From the NCBI GenBank assembly GCA_022760435.1, contig JALEFY010000005.1, positions 124,001 through 188,000 on the forward strand: a stretch of 64,000 nucleotides of DNA, in the 5' to 3' direction. A program made the translations under genes and the position numbers. Below are positions 49,442 to 60,706 of this stretch, one piece after another. This stretch comes from Neomegalonema sp. Its GTDB lineage: Bacteria; Pseudomonadota; Alphaproteobacteria; Rhodobacterales; Rhodobacteraceae. The notes under the pieces were generated by a model. The model was not told the origin of the DNA, made no database searches, and worked only from the letters and a program-made list of their open reading frames with translations. Every line of letters begins with the position of its first letter. The first letter of the stretch is position 1.

Positions 49442-51313
49442 ATGGGACTTGACCGCCGACACATGCTCAAACTGGGCGCCGCGAGTTGCGCCTGGGCGAC
49501 GCTGCCGCAGAGTATCGCCTTGGCGCAAAGTATCTCGGAACAAGGCTCTTCGGGCGAGAGTATGCCCCATGCTCTGCGCAGCCACGCGTCCTCGCTGATC
49601 GGGGCGCCGAAATACCCCGACGGCTTCACCCATTTCGATTATGCCAATCCCGATGCACCCAAGGGCGGCACCGCAAAGCTGAGCTATCCGGCCGCCTTTG
49701 ACGGGCTCAACCCCTTCATCAGCAAGGGGACTCCGGTCTCGGTAATCCGCACCCTGGTCTTTGAGACCTTGATGAAGACGCCCTATGATGAAGGCTCGAC
49801 CATGTACGGCCTGATCGCGGAATGGGTCGAGCATCCCGCAGATCAAAGCCAGGTGAGCTTCAAGATCCGCGAGCAAGCGCGCTGGCAGGACGGTCGACCG
49901 ATCACCGTTGCCGATATCAAGGCCAGCTTCTCGCTGCTGGTGGAAAAGGGCCAGCCGCTCTGGCGCTACTATTACCAGAACGTGCGCGAGATCCGCGACG
50001 ACGGCAATGGCATCGTGACCTTCCTGTTCGACCAAACCGGCAATCGCGAATTGCCGCATATCATGGGGCAATTGCCGATCCTGCCCGCGCATGACTGGGA
50101 GGATCGCGATTTTGAGAATGCGTCCCTGACCCCGCCGCTGGGTTCGGGCCCTTATCGCATCGGCGCCTTTGAGGCCGGGCGCTTCATCGAATTCGAGCGC
50201 GTTCCCGATTACTGGGGCGCCGATCTGCCCGTGCGCCGGGGTCAGGACAATTTCGACACCTTGCGCTTTGAGGTCTTCCTCGATCGCGACGCCGCCTTTG
50301 AGGGCTTCAAAAAGGGCGTGATCGACTATTGGGACGAGAACAGCGCCTCACGCTGGGCGGAGAAATATACCTTTCCGGCGGTCAAATCCGGCAAGATCGT
50401 CAAGCAGGAGGTCACTCAAGAGGGGCCCAAGCAGCTCCAGGGCTTCGTCTTCAACCTGCGACGCGAGAAATTCGCCGATCGGCGCACCCGTGAGGCGATC
50501 AACCTCGCCTTTGACTTTGAATGGACCAACCGCGCCGTCTTCTTCGAGCAATACGCGCGCCCGAGCAGCTTTTTCCAGGGCAGCCCGGGCCTGATGGCGT
50601 CGGGCGTGCCGGACGCAGCGGAGAAGGCGCTGCTCGAGCCCTTTGCCGCGGAGCTGCCCGCCGGGATCTTCGACAAACCGTTTGAAAACCCGGTTTCGGA
50701 TGGCTCGGGCCGCAATCGGGGCAATCTGCGCAAGGCGACCCGGCTGCTGGCCGAGGCTGGTTGGGTGCTCGATGGCAGACGGCTGAAAAACGCCGCTGGC
50801 GAGACCTTCACGCTCGAATTTCTGAACACCTCGGCGTCTCAGGAAAAGCTGATCGGCCCGTTTATCCAGAATCTCGAGAAACTCGGCATTGATGCGAGCT
50901 TTCGCCAGATCGATACCAGCCAGTATATCAGCCGACTGCGCGAGCATGACTTCGATATGGTGATCAATGCGTGGTTCAATTCCGAGAGCCCGGGCAATGA
51001 GCAACGCGAGTATTGGGGCTCGGCTTCCGCATCGGCGCCGGGCGGGCGAAACCTGTCCGGTGTCAGCAGTCCGGTGATCGATGCGCTGATCGACAAGATC
51101 ATCCTCGCCCCCGATCGCGACGCGCTGGAAAGCGCCAGCCGGGCGCTCGATCGGGTGTTGCTCTGGGAGCATTACGCGGTGCTCGAGCTCTACACGCCCT
51201 ATGAGCGCATCGCCTATTGGGATCGTTTCGGCGCCCCCGATCCGCTGCCCGCGCGTGATATCGGCTTTCCGTCAGTCTGGTGGTTCGATCAGGAAAAGGC
51301 GGCACGACTGTGA
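49442..51313 (+). CDS. yejA: Peptide ABC transporter substrate-binding protein 1 (YejA-like)
   Basis: A 623-residue SBP_bac_5 family binding protein of the YejA group, which takes up oligopeptides and microcin C-like compounds. The N-terminus has a twin-arginine-type signal (DRRHMLKLG) with an ALAQ cleavage region. The family pattern HFDYANPDAPKGGTAKLSYP, read as FDYANPDAPKGG, is clear, and the FTNRAVFFEQYAR-type region lies mid-protein as FEWTNRAVFFEQY. The ATG at 49442 follows GAGGAG. Its stop overlaps the second binding protein gene. Confidence 0.92.
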   Translation: MGLDRRHMLKLGAASCAWATLPQSIALAQSISEQGSSGESMPHALRSHASSLIGAPKYPDGFTHFDYANPDAPKGGTAKLSYPAAFDGLNPFISKGTPVSVIRTLVFETLMKTPYDEGSTMYGLIAEWVEHPADQSQVSFKIREQARWQDGRPITVADIKASFSLLVEKGQPLWRYYYQNVREIRDDGNGIVTFLFDQTGNRELPHIMGQLPILPAHDWEDRDFENASLTPPLGSGPYRIGAFEAGRFIEFERVPDYWGADLPVRRGQDNFDTLRFEVFLDRDAAFEGFKKGVIDYWDENSASRWAEKYTFPAVKSGKIVKQEVTQEGPKQLQGFVFNLRREKFADRRTREAINLAFDFEWTNRAVFFEQYARPSSFFQGSPGLMASGVPDAAEKALLEPFAAELPAGIFDKPFENPVSDGSGRNRGNLRKATRLLAEAGWVLDGRRLKNAAGETFTLEFLNTSASQEKLIGPFIQNLEKLGIDASFRQIDTSQYISRLREHDFDMVINAWFNSESPGNEQREYWGSASASAPGGRNLSGVSSPVIDALIDKIILAPDRDALESASRALDRVLLWEHYAVLELYTPYERIAYWDRFGAPDPLPARDIGFPSVWWFDQEKAARL

Positions 51314-53223
51314 GAATTGCGACTGTGAACTTTGTGACTGTGAACACTGCGACCTTGAGACATTTCGGCATCCTGGCCGTTCTTGCGCTGCTGAGCCTTG
51401 TCGGCGCAGCCTCATCAGTGCAGGCCGATGAGGCGCTACCGGAGCCGGTGCATGGCATCTCTGCCTTCGGTGCGCTCAAATACGAAGCCGATTTCAAGCA
51501 TTTTGACTATGTGAACCCCGATGCGCCCAAGGGCGGGGAACTGTCGATGCGGCCGACCATCGCCAATCGCACGTTCGACAGTTTCAACCCCTTCATTCTC
51601 AAGGGCGACGCGGCGGCCGGAACCCATGAGTTCTATTACGATACTCTGATGGTGCGCGCCTATGACGAGCCCGATGCGCTCTATGGGCTGGTGGCGGCCT
51701 CGGTGCAGATGCCGCCCGATCGTGCCTGGGTGATCTTCAACCTGCGGCCCGAAGCGCGCTTTGCCGATGGCTCACCGCTCACGGCTGAGGATGTCGCCTT
51801 CTCGCTCAACGCGCTCAAGACCGGCGATAACCCGCGCTTTGCCGTCGCGCTGGCGCAGGTCGCGCATATCGAGCCGCTCGCCCCGCATCGGCTGAAGGTG
51901 AGCTTTGCCGAAGGCGCGCCGACCCGCGATCTGCCAGCGGTTGTGGCGCAGATGCCGATCTTCTCCAAAGCCTATTACAGCACCCGCCCGTTCAGCGAGC
52001 CGAGCATCGAGCCGCCGCTCAACTCGGGCCCCTATGCCGTGGAAAGCTTTGAGGCCGGGCGCACGATCATCTATCGCCGCCGCACGGATTACTGGGCGAA
52101 GGATCTGCCGGTGATGGTCGGCCAGTTCAATTTCGACCGGCTGCGCTATGAATATATCCTCGACAGCGAAGCCGCGCTCGAAGCGTTCAAGGCGCGGATC
52201 TTTGATCTCAACGAGGAATATCTGTCGAAGAAATGGGCGACCGAATACACCTTTCCGGCGGTGACCAATGGCTGGGTGCGGCGCGAGACCATCCCCGATG
52301 GCAGCCCCTCTGGCACCCAAGGCGCTTTCATCAACACCCGCCGGGCGCATTTGTCGGATCATCGGGTCCGCGCCGCGCTGGGGATGATGTTCGACTTCGA
52401 ATGGACCAATCAGCGGCTGTTCCACAACCTCTACACCCGCACCGACAGTTTCTTTGAGAATACCGATCTTCAGGCCGAGGGCATGCCCAGCCCGCAGGAA
52501 CTGGCGCTGCTCGAGCCGTTTCGCGCGCAATTGCCCGAGGCGGTGTTTGGTGAGGCCGTGAGCCCGACCACGACCAATGGCGATGGCCGCATCCGCCGCC
52601 AACAGCGCGCCGCTGGAAAATTGCTCGATGCTGCCGGTTGGACGGTCAAGGACGGCCGCCGCGTCAATGCTCGCGGCGAGGCGCTGGAGATCGAGTTTCT
52701 TGATCGTGCGGGCTCGGCTTCGGGGCGGATCATCGATCCCTTTATCCAGAACCTGGCCAGTATCGGGGTCACGGCGATGCAGCGGCAGGTGGATCCGGCG
52801 CAATACGAGCTGCGGGTGAAGAATTTCGACTTCGACGTGGTCACGGCCCGCTTTCCGCTACCGGTGACGCCGGGGCCGACCTTGCGCGGCTATCTCGCCT
52901 CCAGCGTCGCCGATCAGCCGGGCAGCTATAACCTCTCGGGGATCAAGTCGCCCGCGATTGATGCGATGCTCGATGCGATGGCGGCGGCAAAGACGCGCGA
53001 CGAACTGCGCGTCGCGGCGCGCGCGCTCGATCGCATCTTCCGCGCCGAACACTACTGGTGGCCCCAATGGTACCGCCCGTTCTATCCGGTTGCCTGGTGG
53101 GATGTGTTTGCCCGGCCGCAGGATCTGGGCCTATCGCAGCCCGAGTATGACCGCGCGATCATTCGCACCTGGTGGTATGACCCGCAAAAAGCGGCGGCCC
53201 TGCAAGAAAAGATGAGCCGGTAA
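51310..53223 (+). CDS. yejA: Peptide ABC transporter substrate-binding protein 2 (YejA-like)
   Basis: A 637-residue paralogue of the previous gene with the same signatures (HFDYVNPDAPKGGELSM and FEWTNQRLFHNLY). The N-terminus is Sec-like, with a hydrophobic core (FGILAVLALLSLVGAASSV) and a QADE cleavage site. So two binding proteins, one Tat-like and one Sec-like, serve one transporter. The GTG at 51310 overlaps the previous stop; GTGs at 51325 and 51340 are alternatives within a short GTGAACNTTG-type repeat. Confidence 0.9.
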   Translation: MRIATVNFVTVNTATLRHFGILAVLALLSLVGAASSVQADEALPEPVHGISAFGALKYEADFKHFDYVNPDAPKGGELSMRPTIANRTFDSFNPFILKGDAAAGTHEFYYDTLMVRAYDEPDALYGLVAASVQMPPDRAWVIFNLRPEARFADGSPLTAEDVAFSLNALKTGDNPRFAVALAQVAHIEPLAPHRLKVSFAEGAPTRDLPAVVAQMPIFSKAYYSTRPFSEPSIEPPLNSGPYAVESFEAGRTIIYRRRTDYWAKDLPVMVGQFNFDRLRYEYILDSEAALEAFKARIFDLNEEYLSKKWATEYTFPAVTNGWVRRETIPDGSPSGTQGAFINTRRAHLSDHRVRAALGMMFDFEWTNQRLFHNLYTRTDSFFENTDLQAEGMPSPQELALLEPFRAQLPEAVFGEAVSPTTTNGDGRIRRQQRAAGKLLDAAGWTVKDGRRVNARGEALEIEFLDRAGSASGRIIDPFIQNLASIGVTAMQRQVDPAQYELRVKNFDFDVVTARFPLPVTPGPTLRGYLASSVADQPGSYNLSGIKSPAIDAMLDAMAAAKTRDELRVAARALDRIFRAEHYWWPQWYRPFYPVAWWDVFARPQDLGLSQPEYDRAIIRTWWYDPQKAAALQEKMSR

Positions 53224-53321
53224 GCATCATCGCACCCGCCAACCCTCTCGCATCACGGACGCACAGGGTATAAAAGCGGCGCGCGTATCGCTCGCCCGCC
53301 CCAACTAGCTGAGGTTCTCGC

Positions 53322-54407
53322 GTGGCCGCCTATCTCGTTCGGCGCATTTTGCTGATCATCCCGACCCTGCTGGGGATCATGCTGCTCAATTTCATCGTCA
53401 TCCAGTTCGCACCGGGCGGGCCGGTCGAGCAGGTTCTGGCCCAGCTCGAGCAAGCCGGGGGCGCAACTGACCGCTTTACGGGCGGAGCCGGAGATGCCGG
53501 TGCTGGAGGGGGCGGCGGCGATGGCAATTATCGCGGTCGACAGGGGATTGACGAGGCTTACATCGCCCGGCTCGAGCAGCAGTTCGGCCTCGACAAACCG
53601 GCCCATGAGCGGTTCTGGATCATGATCTCGAACTACGCCCGGCTCGATTTCGGCGAGAGTTTTTTCAAATCCAAGGACGTGGCCGAGCTGATCTGGGAGA
53701 AGCTGCCGGTCTCGCTGACCTTGGGCTTCTGGACGTTCGTGTTGTCCTACGCGATCTCGATCCCGCTCGGCATCCGCAAGGCAGTAAAGGACGGCACCCC
53801 GTTTGATGCCTGGACCTCCGGCGTGATCATCATCGGTTATGCGATCCCGAACTTCCTGTTCGCGATCTTGCTGCTGATCTTTTTTGCCGGTGGCTCCTAT
53901 TTCCAATGGTTTCCGCTGCGCGGGCTGAACTCGACCGGCTGGCAGGAGATGAGCTGGGGCGCCTATATCCTCGATTATCTGTGGCATATCGTGCTGCCGG
54001 TGCTCTCGCTGGCGGTGAGCGGCTTTGCGACGCTGACCCTGCTCACGAAGAATTCCTTCCTCGACGAGATCAAGAAACAGTATGTGACCACAGCCCGGGC
54101 CAAGGGCCTGACCGAGAGCCGGGTGCTCTATGGCCATGTGTTTCGCAACGCCATGCTGATCGTGATCGCGGGCATTCCGGCGGCGGTGATCGGCATATTC
54201 TTCGGCGGCTCGCTGTTGATCGAGACGGTGTTCTCGCTCGATGGGCTGGGGCTCCTGGGCTATGAAGCAGTGTTGCAGCGCGATTATCCGGTGGTGTTCG
54301 GCACGCTGTTCATCTTCTCACTGATCGCGCTGGTCTCGCATATCCTCACCGACATCACCTATACGCTGATCGATCCGCGCATCGACTTTGGCAGCCGGGA
54401 GACCTGA
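53322..54407 (+). CDS. yejB: Peptide ABC transporter permease (YejB-like)
   Basis: A 361-residue permease with six membrane helices and the binding-protein-dependent loop (EAA-type) at TTARAKGLTESRVLYGHVFRNAM, read as ARAKGLTESRVLYGHVFRNA. An unusual glycine-rich segment (about residues 48-70) lies in the first periplasmic loop, with the IDEAYIARLEQQFGLDKP region typical of YejB after it. It starts with GTG 98 bases after the second yejA gene. YejE follows three bases after its stop. Confidence 0.94.
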   Translation: MAAYLVRRILLIIPTLLGIMLLNFIVIQFAPGGPVEQVLAQLEQAGGATDRFTGGAGDAGAGGGGGDGNYRGRQGIDEAYIARLEQQFGLDKPAHERFWIMISNYARLDFGESFFKSKDVAELIWEKLPVSLTLGFWTFVLSYAISIPLGIRKAVKDGTPFDAWTSGVIIIGYAIPNFLFAILLLIFFAGGSYFQWFPLRGLNSTGWQEMSWGAYILDYLWHIVLPVLSLAVSGFATLTLLTKNSFLDEIKKQYVTTARAKGLTESRVLYGHVFRNAMLIVIAGIPAAVIGIFFGGSLLIETVFSLDGLGLLGYEAVLQRDYPVVFGTLFIFSLIALVSHILTDITYTLIDPRIDFGSRET

Positions 54408-54410
54408 GCC

Positions 54411-55546
54411 GTGATCCGTATGCCAGAACTGTTCACCGATCCGCTCGCCCGGCGCCGCTGGGCGAATTTCAAGGCCAATCGCCGTGCCTACTGGTCGCTA
54501 TGGATCTTCCTGGCGCTCTATCTGATCTCGATCTTTGCCGAGATCGTCGCCAATGACAAACCGCTGCTGGCCTCCTATCGCGGCGAGATCCTGACCCCGG
54601 CCTTCGCCTTCTACCCGGAGACCAAGTTCAACGGCGATTTCGAGACAGAGGCCGATTACACCGACCCGGTGGTCAAATGCCTGATCATCTCGGGCGGGCA
54701 GGACGCCTGTTTCGATGATCCGGAGGCGCAGATCGCGGATGAGGCCGCGCGCTCTGGCTGGATGGTCTGGCCACTGATCCCCTGGAGCTATGACACGATC
54801 AACAAGGATGCGCCCAAGCATCCCGGCCCGCCCTCGCTCGACAATTGGCTTGGCACGGATGACCGGGGCCGCGATCTGGTGGCGCTGACATTGTACGGGT
54901 TCCGGCTCAGCGTGACTTTTGGCTTGCTGGTCACGGTGGTCTCCTCACTGATCGGGGTGCTGGCTGGCGCCGCGCAGGGCTATTTCGGCGGCTGGGTGGA
55001 CCTGTTCTTCCAGCGCATTGTCGAGATCTGGAGCGCGACGCCGTTTCTTTATGTGATCATGATCGTCACCTCGGTGATCGCACCGAGCTTCTGGGTGCTG
55101 GCCGGGGTCTTGTGCTTTTTCAGTTGGGCGAGCCTTGTCGGTGTGGTGCGGGCGGAGTTCCTGCGGGCGCGCAATTTTGAGTATGTCCAGGCGGCCAAGG
55201 CACTTGGCGTCGATGACTGGACGATCATGCGCCGCCATGTGCTGCCCAATGCGATGGTCGCGACCCTGACCATGCTTCCCTTTGTGCTGACCAGTGCCAT
55301 TAGCACCCTGGCGATCCTCGATTTTCTCGGGTTTGGTCTGGCGGATAGCTACCCCTCGCTCGGCGAGATCGGCCTTCAGGGCAAGAACAACCTGCAAGCG
55401 CCCTGGCTCGGGCTGACCGCATTCTTCACCCTCGCGATCATGCTCTCGCTGCTGATCTTCATCTTCGAGGGCGCGCGCGATGCGTTTGATCCGCGCAAGA
55501 CCTTCAATGTCGATCTGGATGAAGACACCGCACAGGAGGGCAAGGC

Positions 55547-55550
<4 letters not shown>
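54411..55550 (+). CDS. yejE: Peptide ABC transporter permease (YejE-like)
   Basis: A 379-residue permease with a first helix near residue 28-48, a long periplasmic loop with FYPETKFNGDFETEADYTDP typical of YejE, the LGTDDRGRDL segment before the core, and the EAA-type loop at AKALGVDDWTIMRRHVLPNAM. A GTG at 54411 or the ATG at 54420 can serve as start. Its stop overlaps yejF. Confidence 0.94.
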
Positions 55551-57147
<1,597 letters not shown>

Positions 57148-57151
<4 letters not shown>

Positions 57152-57336
57152 GCACCACCGCGCTGCTCGATCGGGTCGGAGTGCTGAAAGTGCGGCTCGA
57201 CGCCGCCCGCCCGCTGACCCAAGCCGAGTTGGCGGCGCAGAGGACTGGCGACGCGCTTGGCTATCAGCGCTTCATGCGCGAGCGATTGGCGGCATCGGTT
57301 GAGACATATCTGTCCTTGTTATCGCCGCCGACGTGA
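57148..57336 (+). CDS. Small 62-residue protein coupled to yejF
   Basis: A short open frame beginning with a GTGA overlap on the yejF stop. It encodes a mainly helical, charged protein with no membrane segment, signal or known motif. Codon use looks like its neighbours. The overlap argues for translation, but no homologue is recognised and a chance frame is possible. Confidence 0.4.
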
Positions 57337-57461
57337 GTGCCACGCCGATCAATGGCGCCGGGGCAACACTCCTGTGTGGCCAAACCGTGGCTGGCACGCC
57401 TCACCCATGCCAGAGGGTACGCGATACTGGACACAGGTTCTTTCGTTTCCATAGTAGGCCC

Positions 57462-57953
57462 ATGCTGAGATTGCGACTGCGCCCCTTGGGCAAGGATTAT
57501 TGGCCAGATGATGAACGGCACCCCTGGCTGCGGCTGGTGCTGGCCTTTATAGGTGCGCCGCTCCCCTTTGCGGCGACCTCCATCGCGCTGATCTGGTGGA
57601 CCTATGCGGGCACTGAATCCGACCCGCGCGAGGCGCTCAAGCTCACCCAGCAGATGACGGTGATGCTGCTGATCCTCACCTATGGACTGGTGCTGGGCGG
57701 CGGCGCGATCGCCTTCCCGCTGCTGTGGAGCCTGCGCCTGCGCAGCGCTATCGCCTATTTTCTGACTGGCGCCGGGCTCGGCTTTCTGCTCGCTGGCGCA
57801 TTGATGATGCAAGGCGGCGAGCAAAACCGCGTCGCCATCGGCTTTCTGGGCATCATGGGCGGGGTCGTTTTCCTGCTGTTTCGATGGATCGCCGGGATCC
57901 GCCGCGATCCCGATGCTTTTGATCTCGATCTTGAAGCCGAACACGAGCTTTGA
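57462..57953 (+). CDS. Four-helix integral membrane protein of unknown function
   Basis: A 163-residue protein with four hydrophobic helices (about 22-45, 60-82, 90-112, 118-135 of the protein) and a charged C-terminus (DPDAFDLDLEAEHEL). No family is recognised. The ATG at 57462 fits the first hydrophobic block; the frame extends to 57333 but that stretch is Pro/Gly/Cys-poorly conserved in look and would overlap the previous gene. It has 125 bases upstream. Confidence 0.6.
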   Translation: MLRLRLRPLGKDYWPDDERHPWLRLVLAFIGAPLPFAATSIALIWWTYAGTESDPREALKLTQQMTVMLLILTYGLVLGGGAIAFPLLWSLRLRSAIAYFLTGAGLGFLLAGALMMQGGEQNRVAIGFLGIMGGVVFLLFRWIAGIRRDPDAFDLDLEAEHEL

Positions 57954-58067
57954 AGGCTCTGCGGCCCTGAAGGGCGGCAAAGTGCGGTCGCGCGGTTCCG
58001 ATGCTGAAAATCCGAACCTTGTGCGGCCCGGGTGTGAACCGTAAGACTGCCCGAAAAGAGAGGGATC

Positions 58068-58682
58068 ATGACGGTTCATTTGCATGTGGGCGATCTGCCC
58101 GAAGGTCTGGATTTTGGCGCATCGGTGGCGATCGACACCGAGACGATGGGGCTCAACCCGCATCGTGACCGGCTATGCGTGGCGCAATTCTCCGCAGGCG
58201 ATGGGGTCGCCCATCTCGTGCGTTTCGAGAAAGGGCAATACGCGGCGCCGCGGATCAAGGAAGTGCTGATCAATCCGAATATCGAGAAGATCTTCCACTT
58301 CGCCCGTTTCGATGTCGCAGTGTTCCAGCAGTATCTGGGCGTGACCACCGCGCCGATCTACTGCACCAAGATCGCCTCGAAACTCGCCCGCACCTATACC
58401 GATCGCCATGGGCTCAAGGAAGTGGTGCGCGAGCTGACGGCGAACGAGATCTCCAAGCATCAGCAAAGCTCGGACTGGGGCCGGGCCGATCTGAGCGACG
58501 CGCAGCTCGAATATGCGGCATCGGATGTGCTCTATCTGCATGATGCCAAGAAGCGGCTCGATGAAATGTTGGCGCGTGAAGGGCGCACCGAGATCGCGCG
58601 GGCCTGTTTCGATTTCCTGCCCCACCGTGCTGCGCTGGATCTGATGGGCTGGGAAGAGACCGATATCTTCGCCCATTCGTGA
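58068..58682 (+). CDS. RNase D-like 3'-5' exonuclease
   Basis: A 204-residue DEDD exonuclease. Motif I is AIDTETMGL, motif II is IFHFARFDVAVFQQY and motif III is LEYAASDVLYLHDAKKRL, which has the Tyr of the DEDDy class. Only the exonuclease domain is present; HRDC domains of full RNase D are absent, so it is a short form typical of alphaproteobacteria. It may process tRNA or other RNA ends. GAGAGG precedes the ATG by about 6 bases. Confidence 0.9.
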   Translation: MTVHLHVGDLPEGLDFGASVAIDTETMGLNPHRDRLCVAQFSAGDGVAHLVRFEKGQYAAPRIKEVLINPNIEKIFHFARFDVAVFQQYLGVTTAPIYCTKIASKLARTYTDRHGLKEVVRELTANEISKHQQSSDWGRADLSDAQLEYAASDVLYLHDAKKRLDEMLAREGRTEIARACFDFLPHRAALDLMGWEETDIFAHS

Positions 58683-58710
58683 TGCCGCCGATCAGATATC
58701 CTTCACCCGC

Positions 58711-58766
58711 CTGCCTCGCGCCCTCTGCCTCGCGCCCTCTGCCTCACGCCCTTTGCCTCACGCCCT
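58711..58766. repeat. Four tandem 14-bp repeats before kdsD
   Basis: The unit CTGCCTCGCGCCCT occurs four times in a row with one or two changes in the last two copies (the third has CTGCCTCACGCCCT, the fourth TTGCCTCACGCCCT). The block lies between the RNase D-like gene and kdsD, 49 bases upstream of the kdsD ATG. Confidence 0.9.
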
Positions 58767-58815
58767 TGGCCCCTTGCAGCGCCGATGCGCGCGTGACTGA
58801 CCGGAACCTGCCTTC

Positions 58816-59802
58816 ATGCCCGATACCTTGACCCAGACCGCCACCAGTCTCGAAAGCGCCCGCAAGGTGCTGCGCACCGAAGGCGAGGCGCTGTTGGCCT
58901 TCGCCGATCAACTCGATGCGCGCTTCGAGCAAGCGGTGGAGACGATCCTGAAAACCGAAGGCCGGGTGGTTGTCTCAGGCATGGGCAAATCCGGCCATAT
59001 CGGCAAGAAGATCGCGGCCACCTTCGCCTCGACCGGCACACCGGCTCAGTTCGTTCATCCGGCCGAAGCCAGCCATGGCGATCTGGGCATGCTGACCCAG
59101 AAGGACGCCGCCCTGGTGCTCTCCAATTCTGGCGAGACCCCGGAGCTGCATCACCTGATCGAGCATACACGCCGCTATGAGATCCCGTTGATCGGGGTGG
59201 CCTCGCGGCCCGAAAGCACGCTGCTCAAGGCCGCCGATATCGCGCTGGTGCTGCCTGATGCGCCCGAAGCCTGCCCGATGGGCCTCGCGCCAACGACCTC
59301 GACCACCACCACGCTCGCGCTTGGCGATGCGCTGGCGGTGGCGCTGATGGAGCGGCGCAACTTCACGCCTGAGCATTTCCGCGCCTTTCATCCGGGCGGC
59401 AAGCTCGGCGCGAAGCTGCTGCGGGTCGAAGCGCTCATGCACGGCCCTGAAGCACTGCCGCTGGTGCATGAGGGAGCGCCGATGACCGAGGCGATCTTGC
59501 AGATGACCAACAAATCCTTCGGCGTGGCCGGGGTGACGGATGCCAGCGGCGCGCTCATCGGGGTGATCTCCGATGGCGATCTGCGCCGCAACATGGCCGG
59601 GCTGCTGGAGATGAATGCGGGGGCGGTCGCGACCTCCTCGCCCAAGACGATCCACGCGGATGCGCTGGCAGGGGAGGCGGTGGCGCTGATGAACCGCTAC
59701 AAGATCACCTGTCTTTTCGTCACCGCCCAAAAATCGCCGCAGGCGCAGATCCCTGTCGGCCTCATTCACATTCACGATTGCCTGCGCGCGGGCGTGGTGT
59801 AA
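58816..59802 (+). CDS. kdsD: Arabinose-5-phosphate isomerase (KdsD/KpsF)
   Basis: KdsD converts ribulose-5-phosphate to arabinose-5-phosphate, the first step to Kdo in lipopolysaccharide. The 328-residue protein has an N-terminal SIS sugar-isomerase domain with VVSGMGKSGHIGKKIAATF and SHGDLGM, then two CBS domains (about 205-328) that may bind a nucleotide or sugar. It precedes lptC, lptA and lptB. Confidence 0.95.
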   Translation: MPDTLTQTATSLESARKVLRTEGEALLAFADQLDARFEQAVETILKTEGRVVVSGMGKSGHIGKKIAATFASTGTPAQFVHPAEASHGDLGMLTQKDAALVLSNSGETPELHHLIEHTRRYEIPLIGVASRPESTLLKAADIALVLPDAPEACPMGLAPTTSTTTTLALGDALAVALMERRNFTPEHFRAFHPGGKLGAKLLRVEALMHGPEALPLVHEGAPMTEAILQMTNKSFGVAGVTDASGALIGVISDGDLRRNMAGLLEMNAGAVATSSPKTIHADALAGEAVALMNRYKITCLFVTAQKSPQAQIPVGLIHIHDCLRAGVV

Positions 59803-59815
59803 GCCCGCCCTTTTT
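59788..59815 (+). terminator. Possible terminator at the end of kdsD
   Basis: GCGGGC (59788-59793) pairs with GCCCGC (59803-59808) around a nine-base loop that includes the kdsD stop codon, followed by CC and a T run (59811-59815). Stem is short, so strength is uncertain. Confidence 0.4.
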
Positions 59816-59844
59816 CGGCATTGATTGAGGAGAGCCCAGAGCGG

Positions 59845-60624
59845 ATGGCCGACACGCCGAGCACGCAAACACCAGGCACGCAAGCGCCAAATTCATCGCC
59901 AGCGCCGCAGCGCCTGACCCGTCGGCAGCGCCGCCAGATGGAAACACGCACCGATTCGATCAGTCAGGGCGCGATGCGCCAGGTCGACCCCTACTCCGCA
60001 GCGGTGCGTTGGCTGAAGATTGGCCTGCCGGTCGCGGCGCTCTGCGTGACCGTGGCCTTGTTTCTCAACTCACGTGGCGGTTCGGACCCGGCCGAGGCGA
60101 TCTTCATGCGCACCGGTGAGGCCGTGAAGCTCGGTGCCGGAATGCGCCTCGACAATCCCAGTTTCACCGGTGCCACCTCCACGGGCGAACCCTTCATCAT
60201 CCGCGCCGCCTGGGCCCAGCCCGATGGCCCCAACCCCAAGCAGGTCGAGATGCGGACGGTGGAGGGAAATTTCACCCTCGCCAATGGCAATGCGCTGACC
60301 GCAACTGCCGGTCTGGGCGTGCTCGATATGCGTAGCAAGCGCATGGCGCTGAGCGAAGGGATCGAGCTGTCCTCCTCGGATGGCTACACAGTCCGCGCCC
60401 CGTCGGGCACGATCGACGGCGATGAGAAGATCGTCACCCTCGCCGATGGGATCGATGGCGAAGGCCCGCTGGGCCGGTTTGTCGCCGGATATGCCGAGAT
60501 CGAAAATTTCACCGATCAGGAGAGTCTGATCGGGCGCTTCTCCGGCGGTGTGCAGGTCGAGATCCGCCGAATCGTGGAGCCAAAGGCAAAGGCGCAAGAT
60601 CAACCGAAGATTTCGGCTGAATAG
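59845..60624 (+). CDS. lptC: LPS export protein LptC
   Basis: LptC is the inner-membrane anchored link that passes lipopolysaccharide from LptB2FG to LptA. The 259-residue protein has a disordered Thr/Pro-rich start (1-30), one membrane helix (about 53-70) and a beta-jellyroll with family traits (AVKLGAGMRLDNPSFTG and FTLANGNALTATAG). ATG 59845 is chosen; a TTG at 59821 is open but would overlap the terminator region. Confidence 0.85.
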   Translation: MADTPSTQTPGTQAPNSSPAPQRLTRRQRRQMETRTDSISQGAMRQVDPYSAAVRWLKIGLPVAALCVTVALFLNSRGGSDPAEAIFMRTGEAVKLGAGMRLDNPSFTGATSTGEPFIIRAAWAQPDGPNPKQVEMRTVEGNFTLANGNALTATAGLGVLDMRSKRMALSEGIELSSSDGYTVRAPSGTIDGDEKIVTLADGIDGEGPLGRFVAGYAEIENFTDQESLIGRFSGGVQVEIRRIVEPKAKAQDQPKISAE

Positions 60625-60706
60625 AGCTTTAAAGCCGGGTAAAAAAGTTTGATAACGATTGCAGGGGATCGTCGGCGGGGCCGCGTGCAATGGGTAAGGG
60701 TGCAGT

